Shown: positions 1-6,189, counted from the stretch's first letter. The stretch is 6,337 bases of DNA from Flavobacteriales bacterium (GCA_009926905.1 RFNX01000325.1:1-6337); one strand, 5' to 3'. Numbers and translations are program-made. The notes: generated from the letters alone by a model not told the origin.

Positions 1-935
1 ACATAATATAAAACTTCGTCTGAATCAATATTGCTGTGATTGTAAGGAGCTGGAATTGAATCTGGGTGATAATCGTATAAACGTGGAACAAAAGAGCAAA
101 TTACGAATGCTGAAGTTTCAAATGTTTGGTGAATTGGAGGAGGCAAATGCACGCGTCCTGTGATGGGTTCAAAATCGTGAATGGAAAAAGCATACGGGTA
201 ATTGTAACCATCCCAACCGACAACATTAAACGGATGATGTGCATAAACGTAATCGTAAACGACATCTTGTTTTTTGATTTTTATTAAAAATTCGCCTTCC
301 TCGTTATGCGTTTCCAATTCTGATGGCGGTCGCATGTCTCTTTCACAATAAGGTGAATGTTCTAATAACTGTCCAAACCAATTTCTATAACGTTTTGGGG
401 TGAAAATCGGATGAAATGATTGAATAATCAACAAGCGATTATCGTCGTCATTGAATTCCAATTGATAAATCATTCCTCGAGGAACCACTAAATAATCTCC
501 ATAGGCGAAATCGATGTTTCCAAGTTGTGTTCTCAATTTTCCTGAACCTCTGTGGACAAAAATCACTTCATCAGCATCCGCATTTTTATAGAAATAATCT
601 TTCATTGAAGCTTGAGGTGCAGCCAATTCAATGTAAACGTCGCTGTTGACTAAAACTGGATTTCTACTTTCTAAGTAATCTTTGTGTGGAGTTATTTGAT
701 ATCCTTTAAAGCTGCGAGGCAATAAGTTTTTTTCAAATGCGATTTCTGGCGCAATATTTTTCTCACCTCTCACTTCTTTAATGGCCGTTGGAGGTTGAAC
801 ATGATACAACAAAGTGGACATTCCATCAAATCCAGCTGTACCAAAAAGTTGTTCATGATATAGATCCCCATTTTCTTGTCTGAAAACAGTGTGGCGTTTG
901 TGAGGTATTTTCCCTAATTTTTGATAAAATGGCAT
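1..935 (-). CDS. hmgA: Homogentisate 1,2-dioxygenase, 3'-truncated by window edge
   Basis: Homogentisate dioxygenase is a cytoplasmic Fe(II) enzyme that opens the ring of homogentisate to maleylacetoacetate in phenylalanine/tyrosine breakdown. The minus-strand frame is open from ATG at 935-933 (MPFYQKLGKIPHKRHTVFRQ) to the window edge, giving 311 codons; about 70-80 C-terminal residues of this short bacterial subtype (about 385 aa) are missing. Recognisable blocks are ENGDLYHEQLFGTAGFDG near the N-terminus, VPRGMIYQLEF in the middle, GRVHLPPPIHQTFE (residues 261-274) and PAPYNHSNIDSDEVLYYV at the cut end. By family comparison His300 and Glu307 are probably two of the three iron ligands, the third lying outside the window, and His263 probably corresponds to the catalytic His292 of the human enzyme. 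The gene diverges from tdh and has its own promoter candidate. The family call is strong; the residue roles are inferred. Confidence 0.94.
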   Translation of the reverse strand, partial: MPFYQKLGKIPHKRHTVFRQENGDLYHEQLFGTAGFDGMSTLLYHVQPPTAIKEVRGEKNIAPEIAFEKNLLPRSFKGYQITPHKDYLESRNPVLVNSDVYIELAAPQASMKDYFYKNADADEVIFVHRGSGKLRTQLGNIDFAYGDYLVVPRGMIYQLEFNDDDNRLLIIQSFHPIFTPKRYRNWFGQLLEHSPYCERDMRPPSELETHNEEGEFLIKIKKQDVVYDYVYAHHPFNVVGWDGYNYPYAFSIHDFEPITGRVHLPPPIHQTFETSAFVICSFVPRLYDYHPDSIPAPYNHSNIDSDEVLYY

Positions 936-973
936 AATTTCAATTTTTGTTTTGTGAATAAATGAACGTTTAA

Positions 974-1004
974 CAAAGTTTTATCAATTTTTCTGTTGAA
1001 CAAA
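974..1004 (-). promoter_or_regulatory. Candidate promoter of hmgA
   Basis: Read on the minus strand, TTTG (1004-1001) is followed after exactly 19 bases by AAACTTTG (981-974). This is one mismatch from the Bacteroidota -33 TTTG / -7 TAnnTTTG consensus. Initiation would fall near 967, leaving a leader of about 30 nt before the ATG at 935. No Shine-Dalgarno sequence precedes that ATG, as is usual in this phylum. The call rests on consensus and spacing only. Confidence 0.4.
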
Positions 1005-1121
1005 TCTTTAAAAAAACGCTTTCTTAAAAACCCACTTGGAGGCAAATGTATAGGAAACCTAAAAATAAAATAATGATTTTAATCAGCTTTTCAGGAGGTA
1101 AACGATTTTTTATAAATGGTG

Positions 1122-1151
1122 TTGCGGTGAAAAGGAATTCGTTTAAATTTG
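1122..1151 (+). promoter_or_regulatory. Candidate promoter of tdh
   Basis: TTG at 1122-1124 is followed after exactly 19 bases by TAAATTTG at 1144-1151, a perfect match to the Bacteroidota -7 box TAnnTTTG. Initiation would fall near 1157, giving a leader of only about 15-20 nt before the ATG at 1174. This supports the ATG at 1174 as the tdh start over the in-frame TTG at 1159, which would sit at or next to the transcription start. Confidence 0.5.
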
Positions 1152-1173
1152 TCAACTATTGAATTCAAAATTT

Positions 1174-2129
1174 ATGTCTAAAATATTAATCATTGGAGCA
1201 GGAGGTCAAATTGGAACCGAACTTGTTTTGGAACTGAGAAAACTAAAGGGAAATGAGGCAGTTATTGCTGCAGATGTGAAAGATAATTGTCCGCCTTTGC
1301 TTTTAAATGGTCCATATGTGAAAATTGATGCGTTGAACAGAGAAGATGTTCGAAATTACATCATTCAAATGAAATCAAAGAAGTCTATTTGTTAGCTGCT
1401 TTACTTTCTGCCACTGCGGAGAAAAATCCAGATTTTGCTTGGAAATTAAACATGGAAGGATTGTTTACGATTTTGGATTTGGCGAAAGAAGGACATATTT
1501 CAAAAATATTTTGGCCGAGTTCAATTGCTGTTTTTGGACCTACGACGCCAATGGACAATACGCCACAGCACACAATTATGGAACCAACCACTGTTTATGG
1601 AATTTCCAAACAAGCGGGCGAAAGATGGTGCGAATATTATTTCAATAAATTCAATGTGGATGTGAGAAGCATTCGCTATCCAGGATTGATTTCTTACAAA
1701 AGTTTACCAGGCGGAGGAACAACAGATTACGCAGTTGATATTTTCTACAAAGCTAAAGCGGGTGAGAAATTTACGTGTTTCTTAAAGGAAGATACTGCTT
1801 TACCAATGATGTTTATGGAAGATGCCATCAACGCAACGATTCAACTGATGGAAGCTCCTTCTGAAAAGGTAAAAATCCGTTCTGCTTATAATTTGGGGGG
1901 AATCAGTTTTACACCAAAAACAATTTCGGAAGCTATTCAAAAAGTAATGCCAAATTTTGAAATCGTTTACCAACCTGATTTCCGTCAAGCCATTGCAGAT
2001 TCTTGGCCCAATTCCATCGATGATTCATTTGCTCAAAAAGATTGGGGGTGGAAACATCAATTTGACTTAGATGCAATGGTGAAAGTGATGTTAGAAAACG
2101 TCAAGGTGGAATTGATGTTGGCGAAGTAA
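1174..2129 (+). pseudogene. tdh: L-threonine 3-dehydrogenase (SDR type), interrupted by a -1 frameshift
   Basis: The enzyme oxidises L-threonine with NAD+ to 2-amino-3-ketobutyrate, which Kbl then cleaves to glycine and acetyl-CoA. This is the extended short-chain-dehydrogenase form, related to UDP-galactose epimerase, not the zinc form. The first frame runs from ATG 1174 and carries the nucleotide-binding motif GAGGQIG (residues 8-14), but stops at 1393-1395. The rest of the protein continues in another frame. Rereading one base at CAAAT (1366-1370) restores QNEIKEVYLLAALLSATAE and a 318-residue protein, the normal family length. In restored numbering the catalytic residues are Ser116 or Ser117 in PSSIAVFGP and the YGISK motif, Tyr142 and Lys146. 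The C-terminal half has the family blocks RYPGLISYK, PGGGTTDYAVDIFY, LPMMFMEDAI and PDFRQAIADSWP. Conservation on both sides of the break suggests a sequencing error or a very recent mutation. Confidence 0.85.
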
Positions 2130-2195
2130 CTAAGATTAAATCAATTTTTCCTGCAAAATTTTTATTCTTAATGTAATTATCATCAGATTTTCGGT

Positions 2196-2241
2196 CTGAA
2201 ATACAAATTTCAGCCTAAAAAAAACAGCAAAAAAGCCTGTT
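2196..2241. other. Two small hairpins in the tdh-sigma spacer; weak terminator candidate
   Basis: CTGAAAT (2196-2202) and ATTTCAG (2207-2213) form a 7-bp stem with a 4-nt loop. Next, AACAGC (2223-2228) pairs with GC-TGTT (2235-2241, one bulged C) around an A6 loop. Eight A residues (2217-2224) lie on its left side, so only on the minus strand is the second hairpin followed by a U-tract. It could end leftward transcription, or be a degenerate terminator for tdh. No T-run follows on the plus strand, so it is a poor terminator for tdh itself. Confidence 0.25.
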
Positions 2242-2322
2242 CTATAAAAATAATTGAAATTTTCTTTCTACTTATTCCTTTGCTAGACAAGCACTTGGAA
2301 AAATATTTATAAAATTCTAAAT

Positions 2323-2391
2323 TTTGTTTAACTTATTTTTACAAACATTAAACAAAGTTTGTTTAACTTTGGCTCACATTTGTTAAACAAA
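2323..2391. promoter_or_regulatory. Symmetric four-half-site operator upstream of the sigma-crt operon
   Basis: The half-site TTTGTTTAA occurs at 2323-2331 (+) and 2358-2366 (+), and its exact reverse complement TTAAACAAA at 2348-2356 and 2383-2391. Each plus copy is followed after exactly 16 bp by an inverted copy. The two units form a tandem repeat with a 35-bp period, and the whole 69-bp block is symmetric about G2357. The two central half-sites form a 19-bp palindrome with centres 10 bp apart, about one helical turn, as for a dimeric regulator. The position, ending 11 bp before the sigma-factor ATG, and the overlap with the promoter box suggest it is the operator for the carotenoid operon. 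The regulator is not in the window. A MerR/CarH-type light-responsive protein, known for crt control in other bacteria, is an inference. Confidence 0.7.
2364..2371 (+). promoter_or_regulatory. Candidate -7 box of the sigma-crt operon, inside the operator
   Basis: TAACTTTG matches the Bacteroidota TAnnTTTG -7 box exactly and lies within and just after the third half-site. No TTG is found 17-21 bp upstream, where an inverted half-site sits instead. Initiation would be near 2377, with a leader of about 25 nt before the ATG at 2403. A promoter lacking its -33 box and overlapped by operator half-sites would be expected to depend on, or be blocked by, a bound regulator, or to use an alternative sigma factor. 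Confidence 0.45.
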
Positions 2392-2402
2392 ATATTTACG
2401 CT

Positions 2403-2915
2403 ATGTCAACACTTGAATTTAATGATGCTTTAATCGGGATTGAAAATAACCTTCAATCATTTGCCATGAGTTTTACAAGAAACCGTGAAGATGCAAGAGA
2501 TTTAACACAAGAAACAATGTTAAAGGCAATAACTTATAAGAGTTACTATACGCCCCAGACGAATTTTAAAGCCTGGGTGTTCACGATTATGCGTAACATT
2601 TTCATCAACCAATACAGAAGAAATGTTAAATCACGCACTATTTTCGATGGTTCTAAAGATTTATTCTTAATTTCAAATTCAGCAGGTCATGAAGAAACAC
2701 CGCTAGAAATCATTTCTGCTAAAGATATTAATAGTAAAATAAATAAATTAGGAGAAGATTATAAAGAACCTTTTGAAATGCATTTTAAAGGTTTCAAATA
2801 CAAAGAAATTGCGGATAAATTAGGTATTCCAATCGGAACAGTAAAAAGCAGAATTTTCATTGCTCGCAAAAAATTAATGGACGCTCTTCCTGATTACGCA
2901 TTTTCAGCAAACTAG
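2403..2915 (+). CDS. ECF-type RNA polymerase sigma factor, carotenoid operon
   Basis: This 170-residue protein has the two-domain layout of extracytoplasmic-function sigma-70 factors, which direct core RNA polymerase to a small set of promoters. Region 2 spans about residues 12-76, with the DLTQET stretch (33-38), FKAWVFTIMRN and the basic NQYRRN end. A linker follows. Region 4 spans about 107-165, with a helix-turn-helix carrying YKEIADKLGIPIGTVKSR (133-150). Start ATG 2403 lies directly after the symmetric operator. The gene is first in the operon, 14 bp before crtI. ECF genes next to crtI are common in Bacteroidota, so a role in switching on carotenoid synthesis is likely; the stimulus, possibly light or oxidative stress, is inferred. 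No anti-sigma gene is adjacent. Confidence 0.93.
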   Translation: MSTLEFNDALIGIENNLQSFAMSFTRNREDARDLTQETMLKAITYKSYYTPQTNFKAWVFTIMRNIFINQYRRNVKSRTIFDGSKDLFLISNSAGHEETPLEIISAKDINSKINKLGEDYKEPFEMHFKGFKYKEIADKLGIPIGTVKSRIFIARKKLMDALPDYAFSAN

Positions 2916-2929
2916 AATTTTAAAAAATT

Positions 2930-4405
2930 ATGACTAAAAAAGTTACCATTCTTGGTTCCGGCATTTCCAGTTTATCTGCTTCTGCATTTTTAGCAAAAGC
3001 TGGTTATGATGTGACGATTTTGGAAAAAAACAGCACAATCGGAGGAAGGGCCAGACAATTTACCCAAGATGGTTTCGTATTTGATATGGGCCCAAGTTGG
3101 TATTGGATGCCCGATGTTTTTGAACGCTTCTACCAACAATTTGGCTACACTACTTCAGATTTCTACGAATTGAAACGTTTAGATCCTTCGTATCGTGTTT
3201 ATTGGCAAGATCATTCTTACACAGATGTACCTGCGAATATGTCCGAATTGGAAGCTTGGTTTGAATCATTGGAACCAGGAAGCTCGAAACAGTTACGCGC
3301 TTTTTTAAAAGAAGCTAAATACAAATATGAAGTTGGAATGAACGATTTAGTTCACCGCCCAAGTTTGAGTGTAATGGAATTTGCTGACACCCGCGTTATA
3401 AAAGGATTGTTCAGTATGCATTTGCTTTCTTCGTTTTCAAAATACATTCGTAAATATTTCAAACACCCTAAAATTCTTTCCTTACTTGAATTCCCTGTGT
3501 TGTTTTTAGGTGCAATGCCAAACGAAACACCTGCTTTGTATTCTTTGATGAATTATGCAGACATTTCACTTGGAACATGGTATCCGATGGGTGGAATGCA
3601 CAAATTCATTGAAGCTTTTGAGAAAATTGCTACTGAACAAGGTGTAAAAATCAAAACGGATAATGAAGTTTTAGGATTCGAAAAAACAAATAAAAATATA
3701 ACAGGTGCAAAAACGAAAGATGGCATTTTCGCTTCTGACATTTTTGTTTCTGGAGCAGATTACCAACACACGGATTCGAAATTATTAAACGGAAGTGCAA
3801 ACTACAACGATAAATATTGGGACAACAGAACGATGGCTCCTTCTTGTTTATTGTTCTATGTAGGTATCAACAAAAGAGTGACGAACTTGCAACACCACAA
3901 TTTGTTCTTCGACGAATCACTTGAAATTCACGGAAAAGAAATTTACAAAGACCCGAAATGGCCGACTTCTCCCCTATTCTATTTGAGCGTTCCATCAGTA
4001 ACTGACCCAACGGTTGCGCCTGAGAATTGTGAGAATATGTTCTTTTTAATTCCAATTGCACCCAATTTAAAAGACGATGAAGAAACACGTGAAAAATACT
4101 TTGATATGTTGTTGGAACGTTTGAAAAATATCACAGGAAACGACATCAAAGACAATATTGTTTACAAAAAAAGTTATTCCATCAGCGATTTCAAGAACGA
4201 TTACCATGCTTTCAAAGGAAACGCGTACGGATTAGCCAATACATTGCGTCAAACTGCATTGCTAAAACCAAGTTTGAAAAACAAAAAACTCTCTAATTTT
4301 TATTATACAGGTCAATTAACTGTTCCTGGTCCAGGTGTTCCACCATCTATCATTTCAGGTGAAGTGGTTGCCAAGGAAATCATGAAAAATCACCCTGTCA
4401 AATAA
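2930..4405 (+). CDS. crtI: Phytoene desaturase (CrtI family)
   Basis: CrtI is an FAD-dependent, membrane-associated oxidoreductase that introduces double bonds into phytoene, giving neurosporene or lycopene. At 491 residues it has normal family length. The N-terminal dinucleotide-binding fold reads TILGSGISSLSAS (residues 6-18), with Gly9, Gly11 and Ser14 in place of the third glycine. Glu32 at the end of the second strand probably binds the FAD ribose, and GGRAR is at 38-42. FDMGPSWYWM (51-60) is typical of the family. The C-terminal bacterial-type signature, about residues 459-485, contains TGQLTVPGPGVPPSIISG and closes the FAD site. The start follows the sigma stop by 14 bp, and crtB begins 17 bp after the crtI stop, so all three are probably co-transcribed. 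A related desaturase such as CrtD cannot be fully excluded, but adjacency to crtB favours CrtI. Confidence 0.95.
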   Translation: MTKKVTILGSGISSLSASAFLAKAGYDVTILEKNSTIGGRARQFTQDGFVFDMGPSWYWMPDVFERFYQQFGYTTSDFYELKRLDPSYRVYWQDHSYTDVPANMSELEAWFESLEPGSSKQLRAFLKEAKYKYEVGMNDLVHRPSLSVMEFADTRVIKGLFSMHLLSSFSKYIRKYFKHPKILSLLEFPVLFLGAMPNETPALYSLMNYADISLGTWYPMGGMHKFIEAFEKIATEQGVKIKTDNEVLGFEKTNKNITGAKTKDGIFASDIFVSGADYQHTDSKLLNGSANYNDKYWDNRTMAPSCLLFYVGINKRVTNLQHHNLFFDESLEIHGKEIYKDPKWPTSPLFYLSVPSVTDPTVAPENCENMFFLIPIAPNLKDDEETREKYFDMLLERLKNITGNDIKDNIVYKKSYSISDFKNDYHAFKGNAYGLANTLRQTALLKPSLKNKKLSNFYYTGQLTVPGPGVPPSIISGEVVAKEIMKNHPVK

Positions 4406-4422
4406 GCTTAAAACTCTTAACT

Positions 4423-5259
4423 ATGAAACAATTATTCGACGACGTCAGCCAAGAAATGAGTCAGTTAACGACAAAACGTTACAGTACTTCTTTTTCTTTA
4501 GGTATCCGTTTTTTGCATAAAGATTTGCATAAACCAATTTATTCTATTTACGGTTTCGTGCGTTTTGCAGATGAAATTGTGGATTCATTTCACGGTTTTG
4601 ATAAAGAAACGTTATTAGCTGAATTCAAAGCAGAAACATACAAAGCAATTGCTCAAGGAATTTCATTGAATCCAATTTTAAATAGCTTTCAATGGGTTGT
4701 GAATAAGTACAATATTCCATTGGAGTTGATAGAAACGTTCTTAAATTCTATGGAAATGGATTTAGGAAAGCAAATCTATGACAAAGCGACTTATGAAAAA
4801 TACATTCTTGGTTCGGCTGAAGTGGTTGGTTTGATGTGCTTGAAAGTATTTGTAGAAGGCAATGAAGCTGAATATGAACGATTAATGCCGAGTGCGATGA
4901 AACTGGGTTCAGCCTTTCAAAAAATCAACTTTTTACGCGATTTAAAAGCTGATTATCAAGAGCTTGGACGAACTTATTTCCCAGGTATTGATATGAAAGA
5001 GTTCAATGCGACTGTTAAGAAAGAAATTGAAGCAGACATTCAAAAAGATTTTCATGAAGGTTATTTGGGAATTTTACAGTTGCCAAAAAAAGCACGTTTT
5101 GGTGTGTACATGGCTTACAAATACTATTTTAAGCTCTTCAAAAAAATCAAAACTACCTCTGCTCATACGATTTTAACGGAGCGCGTTCGCATTCAGAATA
5201 TGAGAAAAGTTCGTATTTTGTTGACATCGTATGTTCGCCACAACCTGAATTTATTGTAA
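4423..5259 (+). CDS. crtB: Phytoene synthase
   Basis: CrtB condenses two geranylgeranyl diphosphates head-to-head to phytoene, the committed step of C40 carotenoid synthesis. The 278-residue, mostly helical protein belongs to the squalene/phytoene synthase family. The first Mg-diphosphate-binding Asp motif is FADEIVD, with Asp50, Glu51 and Asp54. The second is NFLRDLKAD, with Asp173 and Asp177, followed by LGRTYFP. STSFSLGIRFL (21-31) and SAEVVGLMCLKVF (131-143) are further family blocks. Length is slightly below the roughly 280-310 of many homologues, but both ends are intact. Its TAA stop shares the A with the ATG of idi (TAATG), which implies translational coupling. Squalene or dehydrosqualene synthase is less likely because the gene follows crtI. 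Confidence 0.95.
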   Translation: MKQLFDDVSQEMSQLTTKRYSTSFSLGIRFLHKDLHKPIYSIYGFVRFADEIVDSFHGFDKETLLAEFKAETYKAIAQGISLNPILNSFQWVVNKYNIPLELIETFLNSMEMDLGKQIYDKATYEKYILGSAEVVGLMCLKVFVEGNEAEYERLMPSAMKLGSAFQKINFLRDLKADYQELGRTYFPGIDMKEFNATVKKEIEADIQKDFHEGYLGILQLPKKARFGVYMAYKYYFKLFKKIKTTSAHTILTERVRIQNMRKVRILLTSYVRHNLNLL

Positions 5260-5798
5260 TGATTGAAAATCAAGTCATTCTCGTCGATGAAAACGATCGC
5301 GAAATCGGTCGTATGGAAAAATTGGAAGCTCACGAAAAAGGCTTGTTACATCGCGCATTTTCAGTTCTGATTTTCAATGCCAACAACGAATTATTATTGC
5401 AACGTCGCGCTTTTGGAAAATACCATTCTGAAGGACTTTGGACGAATACGTGTTGCAGTCATCCCTTTCCAAATGAAAGTGTGTTAGAAGCTGCTAACCG
5501 CCGTTTGAAAGAAGAGATGGGAATTGCAACTGAATTGGAAGAAAAATTTTACTTTATTTACAAAGCTGAACTCGACAAAGGTTTGACTGAATACGAATTG
5601 GATCACGTTTTAATCGGATATTCGGACGAAACACCACATTTGAATTTAGAAGAAGCGAGTGCATTCAAATGGTTGTCTTTAGAAGCCATTCGTGAAGAAA
5701 TGCAAACTCAAGCAAACACATACACTGAATGGTTCAAAATTCTCATCAACGAACATTTTAATAAATTCCAAAACGCAATCCTGAATGAAAGTTTGTAG
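5259..5798 (+). CDS. idi: Isopentenyl-diphosphate delta-isomerase, type I
   Basis: Idi interconverts isopentenyl and dimethylallyl diphosphate in the cytoplasm, balancing the C5 units used to build GGPP. The 179-residue protein is a type I (Nudix-fold, metal-dependent) enzyme. The catalytic cysteine is Cys66 in TNTCCSHP (62-69). His25, His31, His68, Glu111 and Glu113 match the metal and active-site pattern of the E. coli enzyme, with EYELDHVLIG (111-120) giving the second acidic pair. The Nudix-box remnant is RRLKEEMGI (81-89). Start ATG 5259 overlaps the crtB stop by one base, and its own 3' end overlaps the next gene by 14 nt. Its place in the operon suggests precursor supply is raised together with carotenoid synthesis. 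Confidence 0.95.
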   Translation: MIENQVILVDENDREIGRMEKLEAHEKGLLHRAFSVLIFNANNELLLQRRAFGKYHSEGLWTNTCCSHPFPNESVLEAANRRLKEEMGIATELEEKFYFIYKAELDKGLTEYELDHVLIGYSDETPHLNLEEASAFKWLSLEAIREEMQTQANTYTEWFKILINEHFNKFQNAILNESL

Positions 5799-6189
5799 AA
5801 GAGTTACCTTTAATGCCGCGCACCGATTGTATCGTAAAGATTGGAGCGACGAACAGAACGATGCCGTTTTCGGAAAATGCAATAACCCCAATTTTCACGG
5901 TCACAACTATGTTCTTGAAATTTGGATTGATGGTAATATAGACCCTGAAACGGGTTACGTCATTGATTTGAAAATCGTGAGAGAAATCGCTAAAACAGAA
6001 ATTGAAGACCGATTTGACCACAGAAATCTTAATCTTGATTGTTCAGAATTTCAAGACCTAAATCCAACTGCTGAGAACATTGCTGTCGTTTGTTGGAACT
6101 TGCTTCGCTCAAAATTAGATGAGAAATATGGACTATCAGTTCGACTTTGGGAAACCGAGAATAATGTTGTGGAATATGAAGGGAGTTGA
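5785..6189 (+). CDS. 6-pyruvoyl-tetrahydropterin synthase, mammalian (PTPS-II-like) type
   Basis: Members of this zinc-dependent family act on 7,8-dihydroneopterin triphosphate: PTPS makes 6-pyruvoyl-tetrahydropterin on the way to tetrahydrobiopterin, while QueD makes 6-carboxytetrahydropterin for queuosine. The 134-residue protein has zinc ligands His13 (NAAHRLY), His38 and His40. The catalytic cysteine is Cys32, with Asp78-His79 in DHRNLN as partners; Glu123 in LWET probably anchors the pterin. The motif FGKCNNPNFHGHNY has five residues between Cys and HGH, as in animal PTPS; E. coli QueD has three. This favours PTPS activity, though automatic annotation may call it QueD. The start lies inside the end of idi (14-nt overlap), so it is probably co-translated with the carotenoid genes. 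The TGA stop lies in a copy of the downstream AG-rich repeat. Confidence 0.88.
   Translation: MKVCRRVTFNAAHRLYRKDWSDEQNDAVFGKCNNPNFHGHNYVLEIWIDGNIDPETGYVIDLKIVREIAKTEIEDRFDHRNLNLDCSEFQDLNPTAENIAVVCWNLLRSKLDEKYGLSVRLWETENNVVEYEGS

Noticed and set aside
1046..1162. Plus-strand 38-codon frame (MYRKPKNKIMILISFSGG...) preceded by GGAGG at 1038-1042.
   Set aside because: The spacing to the ATG is only 3 nt, Shine-Dalgarno sites are not the norm in this phylum, composition matches AT-rich spacer, and it lies across the tdh promoter candidate. No recognisable domain.
1159..1173. TTG at 1159 as an upstream start for threonine dehydrogenase.
   Set aside because: It adds five residues before MSKILIIGAGGQIG that are not typical of the family, and would sit at the predicted transcription start. 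ATG 1174 is better.
1366..1372. Programmed -1 ribosomal frameshift in tdh.
   Set aside because: No X-XXY-YYZ slippery heptamer, no stimulatory structure evident, and threonine dehydrogenases are not known to use recoding.
1389..1395. An independent gene starting with TTG at 1389 for the second part of tdh.
   Set aside because: The protein upstream in that frame (NEIKEVYL) continues the dehydrogenase fold, so this is the same broken gene and not a separate start.
2323..2391. CRISPR array or mobile-element ends as an explanation of the repeats before the sigma gene.
   Set aside because: Only two 35-bp units, no unique spacers of CRISPR size, no transposase, and the half-sites fit an operator overlapping a promoter.
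3553..4088. Minus-strand open frames inside crtI.
   Set aside because: They are antisense to a well-supported gene, encode no recognisable motif and lack promoters.
5679..6021. Minus-strand open frames over the ends of idi and the pterin gene.
   Set aside because: Shadow frames of two confidently identified genes with intact catalytic motifs.
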